Positions 9,367 to 17,914 of a DNA stretch of 64,000 nt are shown one piece after another (within the stretch, counting starts at the first letter, position 1; each line of letters starts with the position of its first letter). Position numbers and translations under genes: made by a program. The DNA comes from Cohnella herbarum (GTDB lineage: Bacteria > Bacillota > Bacilli > Paenibacillales > Paenibacillaceae), in the NCBI RefSeq assembly GCF_012849095.1, contig NZ_CP051680.1, positions 2,976,001 to 3,040,000 on the forward strand. The letters run 5' to 3'. Under the pieces are notes generated by a model, which saw nothing but the letters and a program-made list of their open reading frames with translations, ran no database searches and was not told the DNA's origin.

Positions 9367-9396
9367 AAAAAAAATAACCCGCTAGATTACGCGGGT
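9367..9396 (-). terminator. Intrinsic terminator of the sucrose operon
   Basis: On the minus strand ACCCGC and GCGGGT arms with an 8-base loop are followed by TTATTTTTTTT. It lies 50 bases after the stop of the sucrose phosphorylase gene and separates the two sugar operons. Confidence 0.8.
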
Positions 9397-9445
9397 GTAA
9401 TATATTGTTACTATTCGATCATCTTGAAAGCGATTGAAATAATAG

Positions 9446-10915
9446 CTAAATAAAATATTGGACTATATTTCCAACTTCATTCCTGTACTCGATGACGGAC
9501 TTGTTGGTTTGAAGGTTAATAAACAGGTTGCAGGACTGATCATCTTTTTCCCATGAAAGACGAACTTCATGCTTTAGAGAAGAATGAACGGTAAACTTCC
9601 CATTAAAAGCACCATACTCATTTCTAAACCTTATCAGCTTTAAAAGTCTCTGAACTACTTCTTTATCGAGAGCTTGGTTAATTTCCTCTATGCTAAAGTT
9701 GTGGCGATTGATTTCACGACCTTCTCCACTCTCCTTAACGCCTTCAAGATCATTTTCTCCTGCGAGCAGTCCAACGTAATATACCTGGGGTATTCCTGGT
9801 ACGAAAAATTGAATGGCTCTGGCCGCTAAGTATGCGTCGTCATCGCAATTCAGAACGGAGTAATACGAGCATCTGATTTGATGAACATCGAATCCATCAT
9901 CAGACTTATGCTTATCGGATAAAATGAGACTAAGGTTCGAGCCTCTTTCTAAGCAAATATCGACTAACTTTCTAGCTTCTATCGTTTCAACCAGATCATC
10001 CAGATCCGGTTTAACAGGAATGCCATCATGACAGTCCAGCATAGTAAACTGCTTTTCAGGACGCGTTCTGAGATACTGACAGAGATCCTCACTAGACTTA
10101 TTGATCAAGGAATCAAGTATTCTATATGGAAGTATGAAGTCGTATATCCAGCAGCCATGTTCCGCCAGCTTATACTGGATGGTGTAGTGAGCGTGAACTT
10201 CGGGAAGCAAATCAATCTCTAATGAATCTGCAAGGTCCATGATCCAATCAAGGAAATCATATATTTCCGGTTCAACGAAAAAACAGCTCGTCCCAAGCTT
10301 CTTAATCACATATCCGACCGCATCTAATCTTACGATCTTTACGTTTTGCTTCTTAAAGTTCATGAAGAATTCAATAATCAGTTGTTTGAACTTCGGTGAT
10401 CTTATATCCAAATCAATTTGTTCGGAAGGCTCCGTCTTACCGAACGTCGTCCATACCTTTTCTTCCTCGCTTGTTTCCTCAATAGTAAAAGCAGAATAAG
10501 GAGATGGTCTACGCAGAAACATTTTTTCAATATCTTCTTGAATGGGTTCGCCATCGTCCCATAGCTTGTCCAAAGTCAAGAACAAATCGGCAAATTCGGA
10601 CGTTCGTCCTCTTTTAAGGAAGTCCTGAAAATATGGGGATTGCCTTGAAATGTGGTTAACCATTAAATCGACCAACACATCGAAATTTTCTCCAATTGCT
10701 CTTATATCCTCCCAAGTACCGAAACTCGGTTCGATTTCCAGGTAAGTCAAGGGGGCAAACCCTCTGTCTCCGGAAGATGGAAAAGGAGGTAAAATATGAA
10801 CCCCGCCCTTAAATACATCTAAAAAATGCTCCATAAGGACTTGGTTAAGAGCCTTCAAATTTCCTCCCAGAGAATCGGGATAAGTGATCAGCTGAACCTG
10901 ATTTTTAACGGTCAT
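9446..10915 (-). CDS. gtfA: Sucrose phosphorylase (GH13_18)
   Basis: The 489-residue cytoplasmic enzyme splits sucrose with phosphate into alpha-glucose-1-phosphate and fructose. The N-terminus (LITYPDSLGGNL, GGVHILPPFPSSGDRGFAP) is characteristic of GH13_18 sucrose phosphorylases. The catalytic nucleophile Asp198 lies in RLDAVGY and the acid/base Glu239 in LLPEVHAHY. Length fits the family (480-505). The start has GGAGG 7 bases upstream and lies 11 bases after the fructokinase stop. Its neighbours, a fructokinase and a CUT1 transporter, agree with sucrose use. Sucrose-6-phosphate or glucosylglycerol-type phosphorylases of the same subfamily are less likely because there is no PTS gene here. 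Confidence 0.9.
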   Translation of the reverse strand: MTVKNQVQLITYPDSLGGNLKALNQVLMEHFLDVFKGGVHILPPFPSSGDRGFAPLTYLEIEPSFGTWEDIRAIGENFDVLVDLMVNHISRQSPYFQDFLKRGRTSEFADLFLTLDKLWDDGEPIQEDIEKMFLRRPSPYSAFTIEETSEEEKVWTTFGKTEPSEQIDLDIRSPKFKQLIIEFFMNFKKQNVKIVRLDAVGYVIKKLGTSCFFVEPEIYDFLDWIMDLADSLEIDLLPEVHAHYTIQYKLAEHGCWIYDFILPYRILDSLINKSSEDLCQYLRTRPEKQFTMLDCHDGIPVKPDLDDLVETIEARKLVDICLERGSNLSLILSDKHKSDDGFDVHQIRCSYYSVLNCDDDAYLAARAIQFFVPGIPQVYYVGLLAGENDLEGVKESGEGREINRHNFSIEEINQALDKEVVQRLLKLIRFRNEYGAFNGKFTVHSSLKHEVRLSWEKDDQSCNLFINLQTNKSVIEYRNEVGNIVQYFI

Positions 10916-10926
10916 ATGGGAGCCTC

Positions 10927-11883
10927 CTATAATCCATATCGTTCTTTTATGACTTCAAGCTTAGGCAAATCTACGATTGCACCGGTATATTTCAGTTGAT
11001 AGGCACTGACAGCAAAGCCTAACGCCAGCGCTTCTCTTATGCTGTATCCTTTAATCGCTGCCGTATAAAATCCCGACCAAAATGCATCTCCTGCTCCTGT
11101 CGTATCTACGACATCTGTGGCTAAGGTGCTATATTTAACCGTCTCTACCCCATTAGAAACCATTGCTCCTTCCTTACCCAGGGTCATGATTACAAGTTTG
11201 GCACCCAATCTCAAAAATTTCTTTATCTGATTTTCATGCGTATCTTTGCCAAACAACCTTTCTGCATCATCCTCGGAAGGCTTAATGATATCGACCTTGC
11301 CTATGATGGATTTAACATATTCGATACCATCTTCGCCTTTTTGCCATATCATCGGATGATAATTGGGATCAAAACCTATCAGAATATGGTTCTCCTTTGC
11401 CTTTTCAATCACTTTTTCCAACGTATGGCGCACTGGCACCATCGATAAAGGCCAACAAGAAAAATGTATTATCTTTGAATTTATCAAGTATTCTTCAAGG
11501 ACCGGAGTAAAAGCTAAATGATAGTCCGCCCCTCTATAAAATATAGGAACGGGCGATGATTTACTCTTTGTAATAACGACCATGCTCGTAGAGTATTCAG
11601 TATGCTGAATACCCTTCGTATCGATATCCGCATTTCTTAATTGATCGATCAAAAACGATCCTAAACCATCATCTCCCACTGCTGAAGCTACATGGGAGCG
11701 AATACCTAGTTTCTTTACGTTCATTGCGATATTGGAAGGTGATCCCCCGAAAAACTTAGAATAATTACTAGATTCGAAATTGTCGCCATATTCCGTAGAT
11801 ATCATGTCTATAAGAATTTCTCCTACGGTCAAGATATCATTGTTTTTATTTTGAAACATTATTTTATCGTCGAACCCAAACAC
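10927..11883 (-). CDS. Fructokinase, PfkB/ribokinase family
   Basis: A 318-residue sugar kinase with the PfkB signatures: GGSPSNIAMNVKKLG near residues 46-60 for substrate binding, and DTTGAGDAF (residues 260-268) with catalytic Asp266 and the anion hole. It phosphorylates fructose released by the adjacent sucrose phosphorylase, giving fructose-6-phosphate. The start is GTG at 11883, supported by GAGGAGG 7 bases upstream; a downstream ATG at 11859 lacks such a site. Other PfkB substrates are possible (for example 5-dehydro-2-deoxygluconate), but the operon context makes fructose most likely. Confidence 0.88.
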   Translation of the reverse strand: MFGFDDKIMFQNKNNDILTVGEILIDMISTEYGDNFESSNYSKFFGGSPSNIAMNVKKLGIRSHVASAVGDDGLGSFLIDQLRNADIDTKGIQHTEYSTSMVVITKSKSSPVPIFYRGADYHLAFTPVLEEYLINSKIIHFSCWPLSMVPVRHTLEKVIEKAKENHILIGFDPNYHPMIWQKGEDGIEYVKSIIGKVDIIKPSEDDAERLFGKDTHENQIKKFLRLGAKLVIMTLGKEGAMVSNGVETVKYSTLATDVVDTTGAGDAFWSGFYTAAIKGYSIREALALGFAVSAYQLKYTGAIVDLPKLEVIKERYGL

Positions 11884-11954
11884 GTCATGTCCTCCTCGTT
11901 AGCAAAAATCATGATAGGGAAAATGAAATTTCCCGATATCGTTTCCAAATGGGG

Positions 11955-11981
11955 ACGGGATGCGCAAACAGCGCATCCCGT
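11955..11981 (-). terminator. Stem-loop between permease and fructokinase genes
   Basis: Eleven-base perfect arms (ACGGGATGCGC / GCGCATCCCGT) around a 5-base loop. No T-run follows on the minus strand, so it is probably a partial terminator or a stabilising hairpin that lowers kinase and phosphorylase expression relative to the transporter. Confidence 0.55.
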
Positions 11982-12012
11982 TCATTGGCAGGCAATATGA
12001 CAAACCGGATCC

Positions 12013-12837
12013 CTACTTTAAAGCTCCCTCAGTAATGCCCTTGATAATATGTTTTTGAAGGAATAGGTAAAGGATGAGTACCGGAATAATCGTCATGATT
12101 AACCCAGCCATCAAAGGGGAATAGTCAACGGAATAGGTCGAGAAAAATCCATAGTTAGAAAGCGGTAACGTCCTCATGGAAGGAGATTGTAACAGCAAAC
12201 TAGGCAAGAGATAGTCGTTCCAGATCCAAAGCGTATCCAAAACGATGAGAGTTACCATTACCGGTTTCAACAAGGGCACAACGATTTGAAAGAAAGTTCG
12301 AGCTCTTGAGCTTCCGTCTATAGATGCAGACTCTTCTAGCTCAAGCGGCACCCCTTTAATAAATCCATGGAAAGTAAATACGGCAAAAGGAATACCGAAT
12401 CCCAAATACATAAAAAGCAACGTTGCTATCGAATTTAGAAGTCCAAGATTGCCATATATGACAACTAAAGGAATCATCAGCGCCTGAAACGGTAGCGTCA
12501 TGGACGCCAACATAGAAAAGAATAAAATGCTGTTCGCTTTCCACTTGAAACGAACAAACAAATAACCCGTCATTGAGGAGAAAAAAACGATAATAATTAC
12601 GCTTATAACCGTAATCATACTGGAGTTCAAAAACCCCGTAATAAAATCCATATCCTTAAACGCTTTCGCGTAATTGCTGAAATTAAATCGAGTTGGCCAG
12701 GAAAGCGGATTTTCTACGAATTGTTGGGTTGACTTAAACGTATTGAGTATAACCACTAAGAAAGGAAATAAAAAAGCCAGTAATAATATATAAAGGGATA
12801 TTGTTTTCAAAAATATCGAAGTTTTAAAACCGCGCAT
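12013..12837 (-). CDS. Sugar ABC transporter permease (MalG-type), sucrose locus
   Basis: A 274-residue CUT1 permease with about six membrane helices and the EAA loop LEESASIDGSSRARTFFQIV followed by VPL. Its ATG overlaps the stop of the preceding permease gene by one base (TAATG), so the two are translationally coupled. With the MalF-type partner and the lipoprotein at 13812-15191 it probably imports sucrose or a close alpha-glucoside. No ATPase gene lies in the locus. Confidence 0.92.
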   Translation of the reverse strand: MRGFKTSIFLKTISLYILLLAFLFPFLVVILNTFKSTQQFVENPLSWPTRFNFSNYAKAFKDMDFITGFLNSSMITVISVIIIVFFSSMTGYLFVRFKWKANSILFFSMLASMTLPFQALMIPLVVIYGNLGLLNSIATLLFMYLGFGIPFAVFTFHGFIKGVPLELEESASIDGSSRARTFFQIVVPLLKPVMVTLIVLDTLWIWNDYLLPSLLLQSPSMRTLPLSNYGFFSTYSVDYSPLMAGLIMTIIPVLILYLFLQKHIIKGITEGALK

Positions 12838-13724
12838 TACTCCTCGACCTCCAATTTTTTCAAAAAGTAGGCTTGAGTCAATGCGATAATGGCAACAACC
12901 GCAAATAATACAACAGCTTCAGACTGCCCTACTCCATATTCATTTGAAAGAAAAGCTTTTTGAACAACATGATAGGAAGACAACTCGGTAGAATTGAATG
13001 GTCCTCCTTTGGTCAATGCCAAATTCAGATCGTAAGTCAAAAAGGAACGTGAAATCGAAATGAAAATACAAATCACAATCGCTGGCGCGGACAGCGGAAG
13101 GATGATTTTTAGAATCTTGGTGAGTCCATTGGCTCCGTCAATGCTGGCCGCCTCTAATACGTCAACGCGAACGCTCATGAATCCGGCAATGTAAATAATC
13201 ATCAGGTATCCGATAAATTGCCAAGCCGACACGATAACCAATGCCCAAAATCCTTTGTCCGTATCTGTCAACCAAGAAGTTTCAAATAGGGTCCAGCCAT
13301 ATTCTTTACCCAGATAAGGCAGGACTTGAGAAAACAGGAGTTGCCAAAGATACCCTAGCACAAGTCCGCCGATGAGGTTGGGCGTGAAGAAGCCCGTCCG
13401 GAGAAATTGCTGACCCTTAAACCCGCTTGTTAACGCAAACGCAAGAAAGAATGCTGCGACATTAGCAAGCACAACCGTAAAAAAGACATACTTCAAAGTG
13501 AACCATAACTGGGTTAAAAAAACCTTGTCGCGGAATACTTCCGCATAATTGGCAAACCCTAGAAACGTATGATCCCCTATTCTTACGTCCCAATTCGTAA
13601 GCGTCAAGTAAAGTCCAAATAGGAATGGAATCAACACCACCGCAAAAAAAGCAAATATGGAGGGTCCGCCGAAGAGCAAAAAAGTCCCCGTATTCTGTAA
13701 AAATTTCTTGTTTGTCATGGCCAT
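12837..13724 (-). CDS. Sugar ABC transporter permease (MalF-type), sucrose locus
   Basis: A 295-residue CUT1 permease. The first helix (FGGPSIFAFFAVVLIPFLFG), the LTNWDVR periplasmic entry and the EAA loop VLEAASIDGANGLTKILKII are typical of MalF-type subunits without the large P2 loop. ATG 13724 has AGAGG 5 bases upstream; a second ATG two codons later is possible. It follows the binding-protein gene after an intercistronic hairpin. Confidence 0.92.
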   Translation of the reverse strand: MAMTNKKFLQNTGTFLLFGGPSIFAFFAVVLIPFLFGLYLTLTNWDVRIGDHTFLGFANYAEVFRDKVFLTQLWFTLKYVFFTVVLANVAAFFLAFALTSGFKGQQFLRTGFFTPNLIGGLVLGYLWQLLFSQVLPYLGKEYGWTLFETSWLTDTDKGFWALVIVSAWQFIGYLMIIYIAGFMSVRVDVLEAASIDGANGLTKILKIILPLSAPAIVICIFISISRSFLTYDLNLALTKGGPFNSTELSSYHVVQKAFLSNEYGVGQSEAVVLFAVVAIIALTQAYFLKKLEVEE

Positions 13725-13756
13725 TACATCCTCTTGTCAATATTTAGTAAATAATC

Positions 13757-13787
13757 GAAGGGTATCGGCAATTACCGAATACCCTTC
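13757..13787 (-). terminator. Stem-loop after the sucrose-locus binding-protein gene
   Basis: Arms GAAGGGTAT-CGG (13757-13768) and CCGaATACCCTTC (13775-13787) form a 12-bp stem with one bulge and a 6-base loop between the lipoprotein and permease genes. On the minus strand only ATTATTTAC follows, so read-through is expected; the role is probably differential expression of the binding protein. Confidence 0.6.
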
Positions 13788-13811
13788 TTTTATTAACATA
13801 CTAGTTGACTT

Positions 13812-15191
13812 TTATTTTCCGGCAGTTGATTTCCAATAATCTTGAACTTCTTTCGTAAATCCGGCACGATCGAGTTTGCTTACCAAATACTTCTGCATCG
13901 AAGCACCGGTCTTTGCCCAGTAATCCGAAGGTAAGTAGTTGATGACCCCGATATTAATTGTTTTACCGTCAGCTACGTATTTGGAAATGGCACTAGACAT
14001 TGGATTCGTGCTTTCTACCTTCAAATTTTTATAAGGCATTGCTAGTCCGCTTTCACCAATAATCGCTTTTTGACTGGCTTCGCTTGTAATCATCCATTCA
14101 ATCAACGCTTTAGCTGCTTCCTGCTGCTCAGGTGTCGATCCCGAATTGTCAATTGCAAACAATTTCGGCTCCGTATAGGCAACTTGTGAATTCCCAAAAT
14201 CTGTAGCATTATCGCTGATCGGAACGGGGAGGATCCCGAAGTCTTTATCGCGACCTTCAAGCGTTCCAATAACTGCCCATGACCAATCTCCCATGAAATA
14301 GAAAGCAGCTTCGCCTTTTGCAAAATCTGCGCTATCTTTATTATAATCAGCAACTAGCGGATCGCTTTTACGTGCATTATATTTTTTCAGCATATCGAAC
14401 GTATCCATCAAGCCATTGAAAGCTTCGTTCGTAGACAAATCTACAGTTCCGTTTTTCACGTCTTCTACGAATTGACGATTTTTCTCTATATCATTTGTTT
14501 GCAAAGAGTATGCCAAGCCTAGATAGTGGGCGCCCAAGGACCAATCCGCACCGTGAATAATGACCGGAGCCTTATCGGTAGCTTCGATTTTCTTAAATAA
14601 GGTCTCTAAATCACTGCGTGTTTGGATTGTGGATGGATCGAATGCCCCTCCGATTACTTCCTCCACTACGCGTTTGTTATATAACAGTCCGTATCCTTGT
14701 GCAGAATAAGGTACGCCGATAAACTTGCCGTCAAGCAATGCGCCATCTATCGCGCCGGGTAATGCGAGTTCTTCGTATTTGGCTTTATCGGATTCCAGAT
14801 CGAGGAACTTGTCTTTATATTGGAAAATCGTTCCCGCATCTAGATTGGCGACCGTGGCCGGATTTCCAGAGGCGATAAGCGATTGGAATTTCTCAATCTG
14901 CGCCCCTCCGATCGGAGTCGGAATCAGTTCCACTGTGACGTTCGGATGTTCTTGCTTATACACTTTGAATAGGTTCTCGAATACCGTGTTTATTTCTGCC
15001 GACGTATTGAAAAATGTAATCTTTACTTCCTTGCTGGACTGGGATGCAGAACCGGTAGCTTGTTGTGATTCGCTAGGTTCACTTGAAGATCCGGAAGCAT
15101 TGTTTTTTGTATTGTCTTTAGAGCAAGCCGCTAACAACGAAAGAACTAATGCCATACATACCCCTAATATTAGAACCTTGGATCTTTTCAT
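13812..15191 (-). CDS. Sugar ABC transporter solute-binding lipoprotein, sucrose locus
   Basis: The 459-residue protein has a lipoprotein signal peptide (lipobox LLAAC, Cys23), a Ser/Thr/Gln-rich linker and a family-1 solute-binding domain (ITFFNTSAEINTVFENLFK at the start of the fold). It is the first gene of an operon with two permeases, fructokinase and sucrose phosphorylase, so it probably captures sucrose outside the cell. ATG 15191 has GGGGGAG 5 bases upstream. A cre site, a promoter and two operators lie directly upstream. Confidence 0.92.
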   Translation of the reverse strand: MKRSKVLILGVCMALVLSLLAACSKDNTKNNASGSSSEPSESQQATGSASQSSKEVKITFFNTSAEINTVFENLFKVYKQEHPNVTVELIPTPIGGAQIEKFQSLIASGNPATVANLDAGTIFQYKDKFLDLESDKAKYEELALPGAIDGALLDGKFIGVPYSAQGYGLLYNKRVVEEVIGGAFDPSTIQTRSDLETLFKKIEATDKAPVIIHGADWSLGAHYLGLAYSLQTNDIEKNRQFVEDVKNGTVDLSTNEAFNGLMDTFDMLKKYNARKSDPLVADYNKDSADFAKGEAAFYFMGDWSWAVIGTLEGRDKDFGILPVPISDNATDFGNSQVAYTEPKLFAIDNSGSTPEQQEAAKALIEWMITSEASQKAIIGESGLAMPYKNLKVESTNPMSSAISKYVADGKTINIGVINYLPSDYWAKTGASMQKYLVSKLDRAGFTKEVQDYWKSTAGK

Positions 15192-15212
15192 ATTTACTCC
15201 CCCATGATTGTA

Positions 15213-15227
15213 TTGAAAGCGTAATCA
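15213..15227 (-). promoter_or_regulatory. cre site (CcpA) in the leader of the sucrose operon
   Basis: The plus-strand sequence TTGAAAGCGTAATCA matches every fixed position of the cre consensus WTGNAANCGNWNNCW. It lies downstream of the -10 box and 22 bases before the first start codon, where bound CcpA would block transcription (roadblock repression). Confidence 0.75.
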
Positions 15228-15244
15228 ACTCACTTTCAAATATA

Positions 15245-15273
15245 TATTAACCGCTTGACATACAGTGTGTCAA
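15245..15273 (-). promoter_or_regulatory. Sigma-A promoter of the sucrose operon
   Basis: On the minus strand TTGACA (15273-15268), a 17-base spacer and TTAATA (15250-15245) form a near-consensus promoter about 55 bases before the lipoprotein start. Both hexamers lie inside copies of the LacI-type operator, so repressor would cover the whole promoter. Confidence 0.8.
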
Positions 15274-15283
15274 GCGGTTGACA
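15245..15283. promoter_or_regulatory. Double LacI-family operator of the sucrose operon
   Basis: A perfect 16-base operator TGTCAAGCGGTTGACA (15268-15283) with 6-base inverted arms is followed by a second copy in opposite orientation at 15245-15260 (two mismatches). Their centres are 23 bases apart, about two helical turns. The same motif lies at the promoter of the lacI gene at 17597, so one or both LacI paralogues are the likely ligands. Confidence 0.78.
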
Positions 15284-15318
15284 TACTTTTCTTCATTAAA
15301 ACAAAATCGCTCTGGCTA

Positions 15319-15339
15319 TTCGACCGGAAACCGGACGAA
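15319..15339 (-). terminator. Stem-loop after lacI gene 1
   Basis: Nine-base arms TTCGaCCGG / CCGGaCGAA (one mismatch) around AAA, 62 bases after the stop of the LacI gene. On the minus strand a weak T-rich stretch (GATTTTGTTTT) follows some way downstream, so it is a possible weak terminator. Confidence 0.4.
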
Positions 15340-15400
15340 GTGCCGAGCGACAATATTAGGTGTCGAGGTCGATGAATATTTGCCATCTGTTCGTACTTTT

Positions 15401-16411
15401 CTAAGTAGTCCCTCTTTCCATTAATGCGACTTCTAAAATGTACTTCCTTTCTATATGTTCTCCATTGATCTGTTTAATTATTAATTCGACCGATTGTTTG
15501 GCCATTTCCTCGATCGGTTGCTTAATACTAGTAAGTCCGGCTGGCGCAATTAGAGAAGCCAAAATAATGTCGTCATACCCAACAATCTTTACGGACTCAG
15601 GAATTTTTATTTTCATTTTCGAGAGAGCTTTAATTGCACAGGCAGCAATGACGTCACTTGTTGCGAATATTCCATCCACATTTTGATTTTCATTAAAAAA
15701 ACCAATGATTTGGTCAACCGTGCTCTCTAGATTCGAATAATTATCGATTTCCACGTAATAATTCAAATAGGGAATATTGTTTCTTTTGCATTCCAAAGTA
15801 AATCCATCATACCTAAGTCCCGCCAATAAACTTTTATTTTTCAATAAATCTCCTGAGTAACCCTTTATTCCCCCATAAATAAACGCAAGTTTTCGGCTGC
15901 CCTTGCCTATCAATATTTGGGCTGCAAGTGCACCGCCATTTTTATTATCGGAGGATACTAATGGAATGTGATCAGCAATACTTCTATCAAAGGAAACCAA
16001 CGGTAAGTTTAGTTCCAGATAATCAGCGGTTTCCTGCAACATACTTCCCATTATTATTCCATCCACTTGATTCTTTTTCAGCATATCTATGTATTCTTTT
16101 TCTTTTTCCCGATTATGTTCTGAATTACACAAAAGAAGCTTGTAGCCATTTTTGAAAGCATAATATTCTATATACTGCGTTAATTCACTAAAAAACGGAT
16201 GTGCAATCTCGGGAATAATGAGGCCGATCAAATTCGACTTTTTCCTAAACAAAGATCGAGCTAGCTCATTGGGCTGATAATTTATCTCTTTCATAACCTG
16301 ATATACTTTTTCTCTTGTAGCGCTGCTTATGTATCCCCGATTATTAAGGACGCGGGACACTGTCGTGACTGATACTCCCGCTTTCTTAGCCACGTCTTCG
16401 ATTGATGGCAT
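15401..16411 (-). CDS. LacI-family transcriptional regulator 1 of the sucrose locus
   Basis: A 336-residue repressor: N-terminal LacI helix-turn-helix and hinge (IEDVAKKAGVSVTTVSRVLN, then YQPNELARSL), followed by a periplasmic-binding-protein-like effector domain. Its DNA-reading helix (SVTTVSRVLNN) is almost identical to that of the second LacI protein (TVTSVSRVLNN), so both may read the same operator. ATG 16411 has GGAGG 7 bases upstream. An extended -10 element (TGTTATAAT) lies upstream at about 16500-16510. Likely controls the sucrose transporter/phosphorylase operon. Confidence 0.9.
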   Translation of the reverse strand: MPSIEDVAKKAGVSVTTVSRVLNNRGYISSATREKVYQVMKEINYQPNELARSLFRKKSNLIGLIIPEIAHPFFSELTQYIEYYAFKNGYKLLLCNSEHNREKEKEYIDMLKKNQVDGIIMGSMLQETADYLELNLPLVSFDRSIADHIPLVSSDNKNGGALAAQILIGKGSRKLAFIYGGIKGYSGDLLKNKSLLAGLRYDGFTLECKRNNIPYLNYYVEIDNYSNLESTVDQIIGFFNENQNVDGIFATSDVIAACAIKALSKMKIKIPESVKIVGYDDIILASLIAPAGLTSIKQPIEEMAKQSVELIIKQINGEHIERKYILEVALMERGTT

Positions 16412-16557
16412 CAGAGTTCCTCCTTCGTTGTATTTAATTACTGTATAAAAATGAAAACGGCACCATTATTTAAGTTCTTAAGCGTAGGATCAACGCATGT
16501 TAAATTATAACAGGAACAAAAAGTTTATGTAGTACATTTCTCCTTCCATGTTCATAC

Positions 16558-16588
16558 AAAAAATAAGCGGCAGCATAGGCAACCGCTT
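16558..16588 (-). terminator. Intrinsic terminator of lacI gene 2
   Basis: Arms AAGCGG / CCGCTT (16565-16570, 16583-16588) are followed on the minus strand by TTATTTTTT. It lies about 30 bases after the stop of the second LacI gene. Confidence 0.65.
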
Positions 16589-16619
16589 TGCGCGAGTCTC
16601 TGGTAACGGACAAATTCAA

Positions 16620-17597
16620 TTAAGTCGATTGCCTCTCTATCAATTTAACTGGCAAAATATTTTCTTTCAATACATCTTGTCCTTCTATCTGCTCAATAAT
16701 GAGCCTTACAGCCATTTTACCGATTTCCTTGGTTGGTTGCTTAATTGTAGTAATGCCCGGCGTGATGAGTTGTCCTAACTGTATCCCGTCATACCCAACG
16801 ATCTTCATATCTTGCGGAACTGACTTTCCGATTCGGTAACATTCTTTAAGGACCTGAGCCGCGATGATGTCGCTGCTAGCGAATACTCCATCAATATCCG
16901 GATGCTCCTGAAACATTGAGGAGACGAGTTGTTCATATTCATCATAATTGAATCCGTTTAATTCTGTCTGCAATACGATATGCTCTATTCCTTTGTTCGT
17001 TATTACATTCTTAAAAGCATCGTGCCTTAATTTTGCCAATAGATTGAGATGGAGATTACCGCTTATATGCGCAATTTTCTTACAACCCTTTTTTATTAGT
17101 AAGTTAGTAGCCAGCTCTCCCCCTTTATAATTGTCCGATGAAATATACGGAATCGTATCTGTTATCTGGCGATCAAGGGTCACCATCGGCAACTTAATCG
17201 AAGTATAATCTTTGGTGTCCATCGTATGGCTACCCATAATAATGCCATCTACCTGGCTTCCCTTTAGCATATTGATGTATTCTTTTTCTTTAAGTTTGTT
17301 TAATTTCGAATTACAAAGCAACAATTTATATCCGTTCTTGTCCGCATAATATTCAATATATTTTGTAACTTCGCCGAAGAACGGGTGGGAAACGTCCGGT
17401 ATGATTAGACCAATGATATTTGATTTTTTCCGAATTAAGGAGCGGGCAACCTCATTGGGTTGATAATTTAACTCTTCCATCGCTTCTTGTACTCTCTTCT
17501 TAAGCGTCTCGCTGATATACCCTCTGTTGTTCAAAACCCTCGATACGGAAGTGACGGTCACACCGACTTTATCTGCAATGTCCTTTATCGTAGCCAT
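16620..17597 (-). CDS. LacI-family transcriptional regulator 2 of the sucrose locus
   Basis: A 325-residue LacI-type repressor with an N-terminal HTH (IKDIADKVGVTVTSVSRVLN) and effector domain. It is closely similar to the neighbouring LacI protein over its whole length (for example shared YKLLLCNS, QVDGIIMGS and NYQPNE segments), so the two arose by tandem duplication. ATG 17597 is chosen for GGAGG 8 bases upstream rather than the ATG five codons earlier, which overlaps that site. Its own promoter carries the sucrose-operon operator, pointing to autoregulation or cross-regulation. Confidence 0.9.
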   Translation of the reverse strand: MATIKDIADKVGVTVTSVSRVLNNRGYISETLKKRVQEAMEELNYQPNEVARSLIRKKSNIIGLIIPDVSHPFFGEVTKYIEYYADKNGYKLLLCNSKLNKLKEKEYINMLKGSQVDGIIMGSHTMDTKDYTSIKLPMVTLDRQITDTIPYISSDNYKGGELATNLLIKKGCKKIAHISGNLHLNLLAKLRHDAFKNVITNKGIEHIVLQTELNGFNYDEYEQLVSSMFQEHPDIDGVFASSDIIAAQVLKECYRIGKSVPQDMKIVGYDGIQLGQLITPGITTIKQPTKEIGKMAVRLIIEQIEGQDVLKENILPVKLIERQST

Positions 17598-17643
17598 TAA
17601 ATTATCCTCCATACTTGATCCAACTCAAACATATCATAGCCCA

Positions 17644-17682
17644 AGTATAAGTTTAACGCCTTTTTAGGTCAAGCGGTTGACA
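17644..17682 (-). promoter_or_regulatory. Promoter and operator of lacI gene 2
   Basis: On the minus strand TTGACC (17672-17667), 17 bases, TATACT (17649-17644). The -35 box is the inner half of an operator copy at 17667-17682 (one mismatch to TGTCAAGCGGTTGACA), so the gene is probably repressed by itself or by its paralogue. Confidence 0.75.
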
Positions 17683-17790
17683 TATATGAAGTTCTCTTAC
17701 AACGACGGGTCAGCACGGTCAAACTGATATCCATATCCTAAAGCTTGTTCAGTTTACAATCACTTTATATGCACACATTCTCACCAATTC

Positions 17791-17816
17791 TGACACCGCT
17801 CACTGACACCGCTCAC
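17791..17816 (+). repeat. Tandem 13-base direct repeat before the fabH promoter
   Basis: TGACACCGCTCAC occurs twice in direct succession and ends exactly where the -35 box of the fabH promoter begins. It may be a regulator site or a simple duplication. The rest of the 318-base gap between the divergent lacI and fabH genes holds only the two promoters and the operator. Confidence 0.5.
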
Positions 17817-17845
17817 TTGACAGGACTGCTTATTCGATTTAACAT
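17817..17845 (+). promoter_or_regulatory. Sigma-A promoter of the FabH-like gene
   Basis: TTGACA (17817-17822), 17-base spacer, TAACAT (17840-17845), about 70 bases before the ATG. Confidence 0.65.
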
Positions 17846-17914
17846 AAAGATACTAACACCTGGTACTAATACCTAATGCTAAAATCGATTCAAAAGTCGG
17901 AGGAGGGATGGAAT

